From the NCBI GenBank assembly GCA_034006265.1, contig JAVETB010000005.1, positions 1 to 64,000 of the forward strand: DNA of 64,000 nucleotides. Reading direction: 5' to 3'. Shown here in pieces: positions 42,283-51,257 of this stretch; within the stretch, counting starts at the first letter, position 1; each line of letters begins with the position of its first letter. The DNA comes from Syntrophus sp034006265. GTDB lineage: Bacteria > Desulfobacterota > Syntrophia > Syntrophales > Syntrophaceae. A program made the position numbers and the translations under genes. The notes under the pieces were generated by a model. It was not told the origin of the DNA and searched no databases. It worked only from the letters and a program-made list of their open reading frames with translations.

Positions 42283-43110
42283 GAAACCGCTCGCTACCCG
42301 TCACGTCCCCGATCTTCACCCTGTACCCGATTTTGAACGCCCGGCGGTAGGTCAACATGTAACCGGCAATGATGTTCGAAACCAGATAGGTGGAGCCGAG
42401 CGAGAACACGACACCGAGGAAGATCGAAATTCCCTTGAAGGCGGCAGATCGGGAACCGGGAATGTAAGGATAGGCCACAATCAGGGCGAAGGCAATGAGA
42501 CGAAGCGGATGATCTTGCAGGTTGAGAGCGCCCAGTCCCGGATCGAACCCGTCAATCGTGACTTGTTCCTTGGATAGGGCATCAAAGAAGAGGCGCAGAA
42601 GCCTCAGTACAGAACGAAAGAAAAAATAAAGAATTACAAGGATAAGGAGGTTGGGGATCGCATCCAAAAACGCTTTTCCCATCTGGGTCAGCGAGCCGGT
42701 GATGAGATCAAGCAGGCGGTTGGCAAGGCCGCGCGTCCAGGGGAAAAGGGAGAGAACAAAATCAAGGTAGGCAAGGAATACTGCCGGAATAACGCCGAGG
42801 CGGATGGCATAAAGCATCCCCTGAATGGCCAGCCAGATCTGCTCCGCTCGGACGACCTCGAAGGACTGAATCTCGAGAGAACGAACCCGGCTCTTGACAC
42901 GCCGGCCGAGAAATTCGGTGAGTCGCCGGGCAACCCGAAGCAGAAGAAAAATTCCAAGCAGCAGAAGGACCGTGGCTGCCAGGGCATAGAGGCATCCATA
43001 AGCAGTACGTCACGGCTGCGCATGTTACGGTAGTCATTGATTGCTTGGCGGATCCTCGTTAAATGAACCTTAGTCTCACAGTTCCCCGGCTCAAGAGAGA
43101 CTGGACCGTT
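42260..43110 (-). pseudogene. Frameshifted and truncated mscS-family gene
   Basis: One frame (about 43070-42990) reads ETKVHLTRIRQAINDYRNMRSRDVLL; the adjacent frame then continues YALAATVLLLLGIFLLLRVARRLTEFLGRR and on to YFFFRSVLRLLRLFFDALS and SLGSTYLVSNIIAGYML, the N-terminal and channel helices of a large MscS-type mechanosensitive channel. The switch of frame near 42985 indicates a one-base frameshift. At the other end RVKIGDVTG should lead into the beta domain, but at 42260 it runs into unrelated sequence that is the 3' end of the hemerythrin-like gene on the other strand. The upstream signal sequence is absent. The gene is thus broken in three ways. Confidence 0.75.
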
Positions 43111-43197
43111 GGACCGCGGACAGAGAGACGCGGAGGCGATACGGTCCGGCTCATGGGCGAGATGCTGCCGGTCCTGTGAGTATGTCTTTCCCCGGCA

Positions 43198-43692
43198 CTA
43201 ATGGCCATGTGCAGCTTCCGCTTCTTCAAAAGATTTGTGCAGTGTTCCCGCCGGATGCTCCGGTGGAGAGTAAATGACGTAAACCTTAAGCGGCGTTTCC
43301 CCTTCATTTATAATATTGTGCCAGAATCCCTCGGGGATGAAAATCGCCCAGTCATCCGAAACCTTTCTGTCAAAAGTCATCTTATCCCTGGATTCCCCCA
43401 TGACCACACGGGCATTGCCCTTTTCTATGCGTATAAACTGATCGCCCCTATCGTGTTTTTCAAGACCTATCTCGCCCCGGGGGTTGATGGACATGATGGT
43501 CATTTGAAGATTCCTCCCTGTCCACTTTGCGGTGAGGAAGTTGTCATTGTCTTCCGTCAGGTCTTCAATGTCAACAATCCATGGCTGCCTGCCGTAATCT
43601 CTGGCTTTTTCCTTTCCGCCGGATTCATCCGCGATTGCTGATCCCGCACAAAGCGCAAAAAGACAGAAAGCAAAGATAGTATTCTTTAACAT
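43198..43692 (-). CDS. Periplasmic cupin-domain protein
   Basis: A 164-residue exported protein with signal peptide MLKNTIFAFCLFALCAGSAIA and a single cupin barrel. Motif 1 is PRGEIGLEKHDRGDQFIRIEKG and motif 2 is IPEGFWHNIINEG; the metal-binding positions are represented by His in EKHDRGDQF and by His in FWHNI. It resembles small cupins that bind a sugar, mannose-6-phosphate-like or small-acid ligand; the ligand is unknown. The region just upstream lacks a clear promoter. It follows the broken mscS on the same strand after about 90 bases and stands alone. Confidence 0.82.
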   Translation of the reverse strand: MLKNTIFAFCLFALCAGSAIADESGGKEKARDYGRQPWIVDIEDLTEDNDNFLTAKWTGRNLQMTIMSINPRGEIGLEKHDRGDQFIRIEKGNARVVMGESRDKMTFDRKVSDDWAIFIPEGFWHNIINEGETPLKVYVIYSPPEHPAGTLHKSFEEAEAAHGH

Positions 43693-44427
43693 ACCCTTTC
43701 CCCCTTAAAAATGAATTTTCAATGGATTCTGCGTCTTAATATTTCAGGAAAATGAGGTTTGTTCCTGCCTGCCGATACAAGCTGAACAGTACGAAAGTCC
43801 GACGGAAAAAGGCTATTCGAACTGATGAGGGAAAAAACCCAGTCCTTCCGCTGATGGTTTCAAGGATACTGGCCGATTCATCTCATTGCCTGGGTTTTCT
43901 TTCTCATCCCGATTTCCATCCATTAAAGCCGCCCATACTTCGGGTGTCCAACGCATGATTCCATCATTTCTTTTTAGATGATAAGTTCTCTAAAATCAAT
44001 CACATTTACTGGAGCGGGACTCCCTGGTCAGCGGCTCAAGGGTGAAATACCCGTTCCGGCAGGATTGTGCCTCTTTTCTTTTATCGATGTAATGATGTGG
44101 GGGAGAGCAAAAATACCAGGCCTCCGTTCGTCGCCTTCCTTCGATTCTCCGGGGCGACCCGGCATTCGCTCCAGAAGACGCCAAGCGAGACCGTCCGGTT
44201 CCAGGCCAATCGTTGGCGCTGTTCGGGGGGGGGGATGTTCGCCCTTAAGCTGGAACCAGAAAGAAGAGGCGGCTGATTCGGAACATTGATGAGGTGTGTT
44301 TCGTTCCCAGAACACTTGAGGGGCGGTATCCCCTGGCTGGTGTCCTGTCAGGCAAAGCATGAGTAACTGTCTCCGCTGACCGGAAAGGAGGGCCTTTCAA
44401 GTGAGGTGCATCGGCGCCTCAATCCCG
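43693..44427. other. Gene-free stretch with a run of nine G
   Basis: About 735 bases with no frame that resembles a protein or has a ribosome site. It contains a run of nine G at 44225-44233, a place where sequencing or assembly errors are likely. I see no repeat, tRNA or promoter that stands out. It may be the remains of lost genes, in keeping with the relics just to the left. Confidence 0.5.
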
Positions 44428-45696
44428 TCACTCAAGAAGGTCCATGAGATGGCGGACCTGCTGCGGCATTTCCGCTCTCTGGAGATGGTCCGACAAGTTG
44501 ATCATGCAGCCGGGGCAGGCGGTAACGACGATATCGGCAGCGGTGGCTTTCACGCTTTCTACTTTCCTGTCGGCGATTTTTTTGGTCAGCTCATAGTGGT
44601 AAATGCTGAAGGATCCTCCCATGCCGCAGCAGCGGTCGGCGTTGGGCATTTCAACGTAGGTCGATCCTTCAAGAGCCTGAAGAATCCGGCGAGGCTGGTT
44701 CCGGATGTTCTGGTAGCGAACGAGGTGGCAGGGGTCATGCCAGGTGATGGTTTTACCCTGAAACTCTTTTCTCAGATGAAATTCTTCAGGTGGAATGTCC
44801 AGAACATCCACGAGAAATTCCGTGACATCCTTGATCTTCTTCGAAAAAGCTTCAAAATCCTTCCTCTGCCTGTCGTTTTCAGGAAGATAGACCTTATAGT
44901 CCTTGAGGCTGGAACTGCAGGTGGCACAGGTCGTGACGACATAGTCAACGTCTTTGAAGGCTTCCATGTTCTTGTAAGCGAGCATTCTGCCCGTCTCTAA
45001 ATCGCCGCTGAAGTAAATGGCGGCGCCGCAGCAGCTCTGTGCTTTGGGAACTACGACTTCAATTCCGTGTCTCGTTAAAAATTCAATGGTTTTAAGGCCT
45101 GTTTCAGGGAAAATAAAATCGGTGGCGCACCCCATGAAATATCCCACACGCATTCTGGGCGCCTTAGAATCCCGGGGCGGATTCACTTCCTGAACCTGAT
45201 CCCGGAGGAGAACGCTGGAGATGGCCGGGATGTTCCTTCCCTGTCCCAATGCTTTAAGAAAATCAGGTAAGTGCTTCATTCTGCCCTGCTTTCCAGGTAT
45301 CATCCACTGGAGTTTCGAGGCGAGTTTTACGGTCCATCCGAAAAGCCGGCGATTGGCCATCACGTGGCGGAAGATCAGCCTCTTGAGAAGAGGAAGCCCC
45401 TGCTGCCGGACCTGTTCGGCCCTTGCCCCGACAATGACACGATCAACCTGCGTTTTCGCCGGGCAATTGACTGCGCAGGCCTTGCAGAGAAGGCATTTTC
45501 CGATGATGTCCATCGCCTGATCGCTGAGCTGCTGCTCGCCCTTGAGGACCTGCTTCGTCAGGAATATCTTGCCTCGAGCCACGGAAGATTCAACGAGCTC
45601 TTCCTGGTAAATCGGGCAGAAAAAGGTGCAGAACCCGCATTTCATGCACTGGTCGACGTATTGTTCAATTTTTTTAAGCTCGTTCAAATCTTCCAA
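44428..45696 (-). CDS. GlcF-like iron-sulfur oxidoreductase subunit
   Basis: A 422-residue (Fe-S)-binding protein with two [4Fe-4S] sites in the N-terminus (CMKCGFCTFFCP and CLLCKACAVNCP) and two CCG domains (CATDF/QSCCGAAIYFSGD and RCCGMGGSF) that bind a further cluster or haem-linked site. It is the GlcF/LldE-type partner of the FAD-binding protein encoded 19 bases upstream. Together they oxidise a 2-hydroxyacid (glycolate, lactate or similar) or an acyl intermediate and pass electrons on. The ATG is at 45696. No transmembrane helix is visible, so electrons leave through a soluble or peripheral carrier. The substrate is inferred only from family. Confidence 0.9.
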   Translation of the reverse strand: MEDLNELKKIEQYVDQCMKCGFCTFFCPIYQEELVESSVARGKIFLTKQVLKGEQQLSDQAMDIIGKCLLCKACAVNCPAKTQVDRVIVGARAEQVRQQGLPLLKRLIFRHVMANRRLFGWTVKLASKLQWMIPGKQGRMKHLPDFLKALGQGRNIPAISSVLLRDQVQEVNPPRDSKAPRMRVGYFMGCATDFIFPETGLKTIEFLTRHGIEVVVPKAQSCCGAAIYFSGDLETGRMLAYKNMEAFKDVDYVVTTCATCSSSLKDYKVYLPENDRQRKDFEAFSKKIKDVTEFLVDVLDIPPEEFHLRKEFQGKTITWHDPCHLVRYQNIRNQPRRILQALEGSTYVEMPNADRCCGMGGSFSIYHYELTKKIADRKVESVKATAADIVVTACPGCMINLSDHLQRAEMPQQVRHLMDLLE

Positions 45697-45715
45697 AGTC
45701 TGACTCGTTATCGGT

Positions 45716-47095
45716 TCAGTCCCATATCTTGCCGGGGTTCATAATGTTGTTCGGGTCAATCAGGGATTTGATGTTCTTCATCAGATCCGTAACGGTCGGT
45801 CCCAGGGCCCGTCGGAAAAACCGCTGCTTCTCCAGCCCGATACCATGCTCTCCGGAAAGAACCCCGCCCAGCTCAAGGGCCGCTTCGATAATTCCTTCAA
45901 CGGCTTTTTCAGCGCGCGCAAAATGTTGACTGTCCTTGATATCCGTCAGAACCGAGGGGTGAAGGTTGCCGTCCCCGGCATGGCCCATGACCACAATTTC
46001 AAGATCGTATTTTCTGGATAACTCCCGGCACTTCCGGATCAGAGCGGGAATCTGGCCGCGGGGCACGGTGACGTCTTCCGCCAGGACCGTGGGAGCCCTG
46101 CCGAAGATCATGGCAAATCCGGCGCGGCGGGCCATCCAGAAGCGATTCGCCTCGTCCTGGTCCCTGGCGGGCCGCACCTCTCTGGCCCCGTTCATCTTGG
46201 CGATTTCAATGATTTTATCCGCTTCCTTTTCAACAGCTTCCGCCATCCCATCCACTTCAAAGATCAAAACCGCATCGGCCTCCCTGGACAGTCCCAGGGG
46301 CGAGGCTTCTTCAATGCGGTGAATAAGCCAGTTGTCAAGAAGCTCGATCTTGGCCGGGATAACGCCGCTTTTCAGCACCAGGGAGACGTTCTCGCCGGCA
46401 ACGGCGACGTCGTCGTAAATGGCCAGGATCGTCTTTTTCGCAGGGGGAATCGCATTGACCTTGAATTCCGCCTTGGTGATGACGCCGAGCGTCCCTTCGG
46501 AACTGCAGAAGAGCATCGTCAGGTCGTATCCCACAACGTTCTTCACGGTGCGCCCTCCCAGCTGAATGATCTCGCCTGTGGGCAGAACAACTTCCAGGCC
46601 CAGGAGGTACTGCTTTGTGACACCGTATTTGACGCCGGCCGGTCCCCCGGCGTTTTCCGCCACAATGCCTCCGATCGTCGCAGCAAGAAAACTCTGGGGA
46701 TCCGGGGGAAAGAAGAGGCCTTCCGCGGCTAGGCGGGCGTTGAAATTCATCAGGACCACTCCGCATTCGACCGTTGCCGTGAAATTTTCCCTGTCGACCT
46801 TGAGGATCTTGTCCATTTTGGTGGTGCACAGCACGATGCCGCCCAAAACGGGAATGGACCCGCCGCTGACATTCGTTCCGCCGCCTCGCGGCGTCACGGG
46901 GATCCTGTGGGCGTTGGCCAGTTTCATGATGGCGGAAACCTGTTCGGCGGTCCGAGGGAAAACGACCACATCGGGTTCATGGGTCCACTGTGATGTTCCA
47001 TCATAGGAATAGGTTTTCAAGATTTCCCTGGTGGTGAGGACATCTTCCCTGCCCAAGATATTCTGCAGTTCAACGAGAACGGATTCGCTGATCAT
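45716..47095 (-). CDS. FAD-binding oxidoreductase, GlcD family
   Basis: A 459-residue flavoprotein with the VAO/PCMH FAD-binding domain at the N-terminus (VVFPRTAEQVSAIMKLAN, TPRGGGTNVSGGSIP, PDPQSFLAATIGGIVAENAGG, YDLTMLFCSSEGTLGVITKAEF) and the GlcD-type C-terminal domain (VMGHAGDGNLHPSVL, LGGVLSGEHGIGLEKQRFF, IDPNNIMNPGKIWD). It oxidises a 2-hydroxy acid, D-lactate or glycolate-type, with electrons going to the GlcF-like protein encoded next. It starts at ATG 47095 and is separated by a hairpin from the crotonase gene upstream, so it may be expressed partly independently. In anaerobic acyl-CoA degraders such pairs are also used with electron-transfer flavoproteins. Confidence 0.93.
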   Translation of the reverse strand: MISESVLVELQNILGREDVLTTREILKTYSYDGTSQWTHEPDVVVFPRTAEQVSAIMKLANAHRIPVTPRGGGTNVSGGSIPVLGGIVLCTTKMDKILKVDRENFTATVECGVVLMNFNARLAAEGLFFPPDPQSFLAATIGGIVAENAGGPAGVKYGVTKQYLLGLEVVLPTGEIIQLGGRTVKNVVGYDLTMLFCSSEGTLGVITKAEFKVNAIPPAKKTILAIYDDVAVAGENVSLVLKSGVIPAKIELLDNWLIHRIEEASPLGLSREADAVLIFEVDGMAEAVEKEADKIIEIAKMNGAREVRPARDQDEANRFWMARRAGFAMIFGRAPTVLAEDVTVPRGQIPALIRKCRELSRKYDLEIVVMGHAGDGNLHPSVLTDIKDSQHFARAEKAVEGIIEAALELGGVLSGEHGIGLEKQRFFRRALGPTVTDLMKNIKSLIDPNNIMNPGKIWD

Positions 47096-47206
47096 GGCTG
47101 CTTCCTTATGAAATCTCCATGTTAAAAAAGAGGGCTCGTAGGTTGAAGTAAATGGGCCGTGAGGCTGATCGGGACAAAAAGAGGCTGAGTGAAGTATGAA
47201 CAGTCC

Positions 47207-47252
47207 GGAAGGATGAGCGTGTTTTTTTCAGCGAATGCACGCTCACCCTTCC
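47207..47252 (-). terminator. Hairpin after the hbd-crotonase operon
   Basis: GGAAGGATGAGCGTG (47207-47221) pairs with CACGCTCACCCTTCC (47238-47252) with one mismatch, around a 16-base T-rich loop. It begins 31 bases after the crotonase stop on the minus strand, so it likely ends or attenuates that transcript before glcD. Confidence 0.6.
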
Positions 47253-47282
47253 AAACAAGGAATTCAGGAACAGGATCGTGGG

Positions 47283-48062
47283 CTACTTGTCTTTGAAGTT
47301 CGCTTTCCGCTTTTCCAGCAGGGCCGTCATCCCCTCGAGCTTGTCTTCTGATGCGCCCGCTAACGTAAAGCTGAGAATTTCAAAATCAAGCCCGCTTCCG
47401 AGATCGACGTTCTGCCCGGCATTGATGGCAGCCTTTGCCATCTTGAGGGCCACTTTGGGTTTGGATGCCAGCTTTTCCGCCAGCTCCATCGCCGCCTTGT
47501 CAACTTCCTCAAGGGGCACCACCTTGTTGACCAGGCCGTACCGCTCGGCTGTCGCTGCGTCGATCATATCCCCCGTCAGGATCATCTCCTTGGAGCGTGC
47601 CGGACCGATCAGCCGGGTTAACCGCTGCGTTCCGCCGGCGCCGGGAAGGATACCCAGATTGATTTCCGGCTGACCGAACTTGGCATTTTCCGCTGCAATT
47701 CTCAAATCGCAGGCCATGGCCAGTTCACAGCCGCCCCCCAGTGTCAACCCCTTGATGACGGCGATTACGGGAAGAGCATAATGGTTGAGGCTTTCGCAGG
47801 CCTTGCGGAAGCCCTGGCAGAAATCGTAGAGTTCCACGGGCGTCAGGTTCACCATTTCCTTGACATCGGCGCCTGCCGCAAAAGCTCTCTCGCCAACGCT
47901 GTTGACAATAACGACCTTGACGTTTTCGTCCGCTTCGATTTCACTTATGGCTTCCGTGATTTCCCGGAGGATGACGCTGTTCAGAGGGTTCATCGGAGGC
48001 CTGTTGAGCGATATGGTGGCGATTCTGCCTTCAATGTTCAAAAGGATCATTTCATATGCCAT
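47283..48062 (-). CDS. Enoyl-CoA hydratase/crotonase
   Basis: A 259-residue crotonase-fold enzyme hydrating enoyl-CoA to 3-hydroxyacyl-CoA (or the reverse). The oxyanion hole and substrate motifs are clear: FAAGADVKEM and GLTLGGGCELAMACDLRIA; the two catalytic acids of true hydratases are Glu in GGGCELAMA and Glu in FGQPEINLGILPG. It sits 18 bases downstream of the 3-hydroxyacyl-CoA dehydrogenase gene on the same transcript. Together they form a two-step beta-oxidation module. A role in butyrate, crotonate or benzoate degradation is likely for such an organism, but thiolase and acyl-CoA dehydrogenase are not in the window. Confidence 0.94.
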   Translation of the reverse strand: MAYEMILLNIEGRIATISLNRPPMNPLNSVILREITEAISEIEADENVKVVIVNSVGERAFAAGADVKEMVNLTPVELYDFCQGFRKACESLNHYALPVIAVIKGLTLGGGCELAMACDLRIAAENAKFGQPEINLGILPGAGGTQRLTRLIGPARSKEMILTGDMIDAATAERYGLVNKVVPLEEVDKAAMELAEKLASKPKVALKMAKAAINAGQNVDLGSGLDFEILSFTLAGASEDKLEGMTALLEKRKANFKDK

Positions 48063-48079
48063 CTCTAAAACCCCCTTGC

Positions 48080-48934
48080 CTATTCGTATTTGTACCAGCC
48101 CGCGCCGGTCTTTCGGCCCAGCTGGCCCGCCTTCATCTTCAGCTTGAGGGCGAGGGGAGAATTCCAGCGGACTTCACCGGTTTCGGCGAATAAATAATCC
48201 AGGATGTGCTTGTTGATGTCCGCACCCACCAGATCCATCAGCTCAAAGGGGCCCATGGGGTAGTTCAGGCCGAGCTTGACCGCCTTGTCGATGTCTTCCA
48301 TGGTGGCTACGCCTTCCTCGTAAAGTTTCAGGGCCTCCACGGCCGAGGCCATCATGATCCGATTGACGACGAAGCCGGGGGCATCCTTCTTGATGTCCAC
48401 GGAGATCTTGTTGAGCTGTTTGGTGAAGTCTTCCGTAGCCTTGACGGTCTCGTCGGAGGTGAAATATCCCCGGATGATTTCGACCAGCTTCATGACCTGA
48501 GGAGGATTGAAGAAATGCATGCCGACGACCCGGTCCGGCCGTTTGGTGGCGGCGGCGATTTCGGTCAGGGACATGGACGAGGTATTCGACGCAAGAATAG
48601 TGTCCGGACGGACCACCGAATCGAGTTTTGCAAAGGCATCCTGTTTGATCTTCAGGTTTTCGATAATGGCTTCGATGACAAAGTCACAGTCGGCAAAATC
48701 TTCCATCTGGACGGTTTTCTTGATTCTTCCGATTGCGGCCTTCGCCTCTTCTTCCGTCATTTTTCCCTTTTTGATGGAGCCGGCCATCAGCTTTTCCATC
48801 CGGGTAATCCCGCCGTCAACAAACTTCATATCAATATCGCCAAGAACGATTTCAACGCCAAGTTGAGCCGCATGCTGGGCAATCCCGCCGCCCATGGCGC
48901 CGGCGCCAAGAACACCAAGTTTTTTTACCGTCAT
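48080..48934 (-). CDS. 3-Hydroxyacyl-CoA dehydrogenase
   Basis: A 284-residue NAD-dependent enzyme of the HBD/FadB C-terminal family. The Rossmann fold starts at VLGAGAMGGGIAQHAAQLG; the catalytic His is in VGMHFFNPPQVMKLVEI and the Asn in NRIMMASAVEAL; the closing block is GLNYPMGPFELMDLVGADI. Length is that of stand-alone (S)-3-hydroxybutyryl-CoA dehydrogenase (Hbd, about 280). The ATG at 48934 is favoured over one six bases upstream because the strong AGGAGG site lies three bases from the latter, too close. It is first in its operon and has a promoter at 48970-48999. Confidence 0.93.
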   Translation of the reverse strand: MTVKKLGVLGAGAMGGGIAQHAAQLGVEIVLGDIDMKFVDGGITRMEKLMAGSIKKGKMTEEEAKAAIGRIKKTVQMEDFADCDFVIEAIIENLKIKQDAFAKLDSVVRPDTILASNTSSMSLTEIAAATKRPDRVVGMHFFNPPQVMKLVEIIRGYFTSDETVKATEDFTKQLNKISVDIKKDAPGFVVNRIMMASAVEALKLYEEGVATMEDIDKAVKLGLNYPMGPFELMDLVGADINKHILDYLFAETGEVRWNSPLALKLKMKAGQLGRKTGAGWYKYE

Positions 48935-48969
48935 TTGCATAAACCTCCTCTGAGCTGATATTTTACGGG

Positions 48970-48999
48970 GTTATACATTCATAGAAACAGAGCTGTCAA
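48970..48999 (-). promoter_or_regulatory. Sigma-70 promoter for hbd-crotonase
   Basis: On the minus strand TTGACA (48999-48994) and TATAAC (48975-48970) with an 18-base spacer. The gene start is about 35 bases past the -10 box. Confidence 0.6.
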
Positions 49000-49140
49000 G
49001 GCTTTTATCCGAAGAGTGGCGGGTGCTGAGCTTATGGCTGTTCGGCAGAAACTCCATGGCCACAGGCGAGGCAATCCAGTAAAAAATGTAAAACGGGAAG
49101 GTATTGTGGTAGAATGAACTGTGAAAAGGTGGAAAACAGC

Positions 49141-49332
49141 ATGCCGGTCCTGATCTGCAGCCGCTGCGGAGGGGTGGAAAATCGCATTGCAAGCCGGACG
49201 GAGAAGGAAGCCATGTCCAGGGAAAGGGTCAACCGGAGACAGAAGGATATATCCCGCTTACTGAGGGAGAGTAAGCGGTTTGTCAAAGACAGAATCCGCA
49301 AAAGAAACAGCGGCAGGAAAACCGGATCGTAA
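49141..49332 (+). CDS. Small zinc-finger-like protein
   Basis: A 63-residue basic protein starting MPVLICSRCGGVEN, with a single CxxC and a lysine/arginine-rich helical tail. AAAAGGTGG precedes the ATG by about eight bases. It lies before the DUF4301 gene on the same strand. I do not recognise it; a nucleic-acid-binding role is possible from its charge. It could be spurious, because the opposite strand is also open here. Confidence 0.45.
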   Translation: MPVLICSRCGGVENRIASRTEKEAMSRERVNRRQKDISRLLRESKRFVKDRIRKRNSGRKTGS

Positions 49333-49461
49333 CGCCTGGTGGAATTCTTCCGCATGATCCGTGCTTGAAAAATGTCATCCGCAAAGATATCGCAAAGACA
49401 GGTGAACCATGCAGCGGGTTGAAGATCGACGCCCGGAAACAGGGAACGCAAACAGAGGACG

Positions 49462-51003
49462 ATGACCATGACATTACAACGTGTATTTTCCGATCAGGAT
49501 AAGGTTCAGATTGAGAGACGGGGATTGTCTGTTGAGAAAGTGATGGAGCAGGTCGGGATTTTTCGGGAAGGGGCGGCCCCTTTGAAATTGAATCGTCCCT
49601 GTACTCTTCAGGATGGGATCTTCGTTGTCGGCGAGGAGGAGGGCAGGGAACTGGTCCGTCTCCATGAGGAAGAGGCTGGGGCAGGGCGGATGCTGAAGTT
49701 TGTTCCCGCTTCAGGGGCGGCCAGCCGCATGTTCAAGGACTGGTACCGGATTCTGGATGCCGGTGGTCTGCAGGATGAGGATTCGAAAGAGAAATTTTTG
49801 AGGGATCTGAGGAAATACGCTTTTTGGGATGACTTGAAATCCGCTGTTGCCAAAGCGGGGAGAGATTTCGATGACCTTTTGGCAAAAGGAGATGTCTGCC
49901 CGATCCTGTCTACGGTTCTGGCCAAGGACGGCCTCAACTACGGTCAACTTCCCAAGGCGCTTCTGAAGTTTCACTCATCTCCGGAAGGTTCACGGACGGC
50001 CATTGAAGAGCACCTTGTGGAGGCGGCGCTTTATGCCAAGGATGCTCAGGGAAGGTGCCGCATCCACTTTACGGTTTCTGCCGAGCACGAAAGGGCGGTT
50101 CAGGAATTCCTCAGGCGGATTGATGCGATCTATGAAAAACGGTGGAACGCGTCATTCGATCTATCCCTTTCCATCCAGCATGCCCATACGGACACCATTG
50201 CCGTCGATCTGGAGAAGGTCCCTTTCCGCGACCTGGATGGCTCCCTTGTGTTCCGTCCCGGAGGCCACGGTGCGCTGCTGGAAAATCTGAATGCCCTGGA
50301 TGGAGACATCATCTTTATCAAGAATATCGACAATGTCGTTCCCGATTCCCTGAAGCCGTCAACGGTGCTGTACAAAAAGATTCTGGGGGGATATCTGATA
50401 CGGCTGCAGAAGCGAATCTTCTCCTATGCCGCAAGGCTGATCGAAGGCGGACTAACCGAAGACGAGCTCTCCGAGATCATCGCATTCTGCCGGAGGGAAC
50501 TGTGCCTTTCCTTTCCGCCGGCTTTTATTGGGGCTCCACTCTCCGAACGATGCCAACAGGTTGCTCGGAGCTTGAACCGCCCCTTGCGGGTTTGCGGCGT
50601 TGTCAGAAACGTCGGCGAACCTGGGGGCGGCCCTTTCTGGGTTGAGGACGAAACCGGCGCGTTGTCCCTTCAGATTGTTGAGGAGATTCAAGTGGACTCG
50701 AACTCCGAGTTTCAGTGCTCCCTCTGGAGGGCAGCAACCCATTTCAATCCCGTGGATCTGGTCTGTGGCGTGCGGGATTACTCGTCGAGGAAGTTCGATC
50801 TGCGGCAATTTGTGAATCCCAGGGCGATTTCCATTGCACGGAAGACGGAAAAGGGCAGAGAATTGTATGCGTTGGAACTCCCGGGGTTGTGGAATGGCGC
50901 CATGGCCGACTGGAACACCGTCCTGATCGAAGTGCCCCTGGAGACGTTCAATCCCGTCAAAACAGTTGAAGATCTCCTTCGGCCGCAGCACCAGGAAAAA
51001 TAA
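49462..51003 (+). CDS. DUF4301 family protein
   Basis: A 513-residue soluble protein of DUF4301, a family I recall chiefly from Bacteroidetes and some deltaproteobacteria. Typical blocks are FVPASGAASRMFKDWYRIL near residue 78 (a glycine/Ser loop resembling nucleotidyl-sugar transferases), LPKALLKFHSSPEGSRTAIEEHLVEAALYA, LSLSIQHAHTDTIAVD, LVFRPGGHGALLENLNALDGDIIFIKNIDNVVPD. The GHGALLENLN and IKNIDNVV motifs suggest a nucleotidyltransferase-like fold acting on a sugar phosphate, as inferred by others for the family; the reaction is unknown. The start ATG 49462 has AGAGGA upstream. It ends before a strong hairpin. Confidence 0.85.
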   Translation: MTMTLQRVFSDQDKVQIERRGLSVEKVMEQVGIFREGAAPLKLNRPCTLQDGIFVVGEEEGRELVRLHEEEAGAGRMLKFVPASGAASRMFKDWYRILDAGGLQDEDSKEKFLRDLRKYAFWDDLKSAVAKAGRDFDDLLAKGDVCPILSTVLAKDGLNYGQLPKALLKFHSSPEGSRTAIEEHLVEAALYAKDAQGRCRIHFTVSAEHERAVQEFLRRIDAIYEKRWNASFDLSLSIQHAHTDTIAVDLEKVPFRDLDGSLVFRPGGHGALLENLNALDGDIIFIKNIDNVVPDSLKPSTVLYKKILGGYLIRLQKRIFSYAARLIEGGLTEDELSEIIAFCRRELCLSFPPAFIGAPLSERCQQVARSLNRPLRVCGVVRNVGEPGGGPFWVEDETGALSLQIVEEIQVDSNSEFQCSLWRAATHFNPVDLVCGVRDYSSRKFDLRQFVNPRAISIARKTEKGRELYALELPGLWNGAMADWNTVLIEVPLETFNPVKTVEDLLRPQHQEK

Positions 51004-51135
51004 AGGGGGTCTCGTCCATCGGTTTTCTTCTCCCAATCAGGTGATGAATCGTGCGGGCCCTTCGATGATCCGCAAAGCAAAGATGGGCCCGGACGGATCG
51101 GACAGCGAAGTTGCGTCCTGGGAACAAAGAATAAA

Positions 51136-51179
51136 ACCCCGGCCGGAGGCTGTCTGAAGAAGGCGCGTCCGGCCGGGGT
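51136..51179 (+). terminator. GC-rich 12-bp hairpin after the DUF4301 gene
   Basis: ACCCCGGCCGGA (51136-51147) pairs perfectly with TCCGGCCGGGGT (51168-51179) across a 20-base loop. It lies between convergent genes. The stem is very stable; a T run is absent. Confidence 0.6.
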
Positions 51180-51257
51180 GGCTTTCGGTTCCGTAATTCA
51201 ACGGGATGAATGTTGCGGATGTTCAGTGCCCCCCACCTCATCCTGAGGGGATCCCCG

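Noticed and set aside
43978..44289. About 100-residue plus-strand frame in the gene-free stretch
   Set aside because: Low similarity to any protein style, no ribosome site, crosses a run of nine G.
44401..45000. Plus-strand frame of 199 residues opposite the GlcF-like gene
   Set aside because: Antisense shadow of a well-supported iron-sulfur protein gene.
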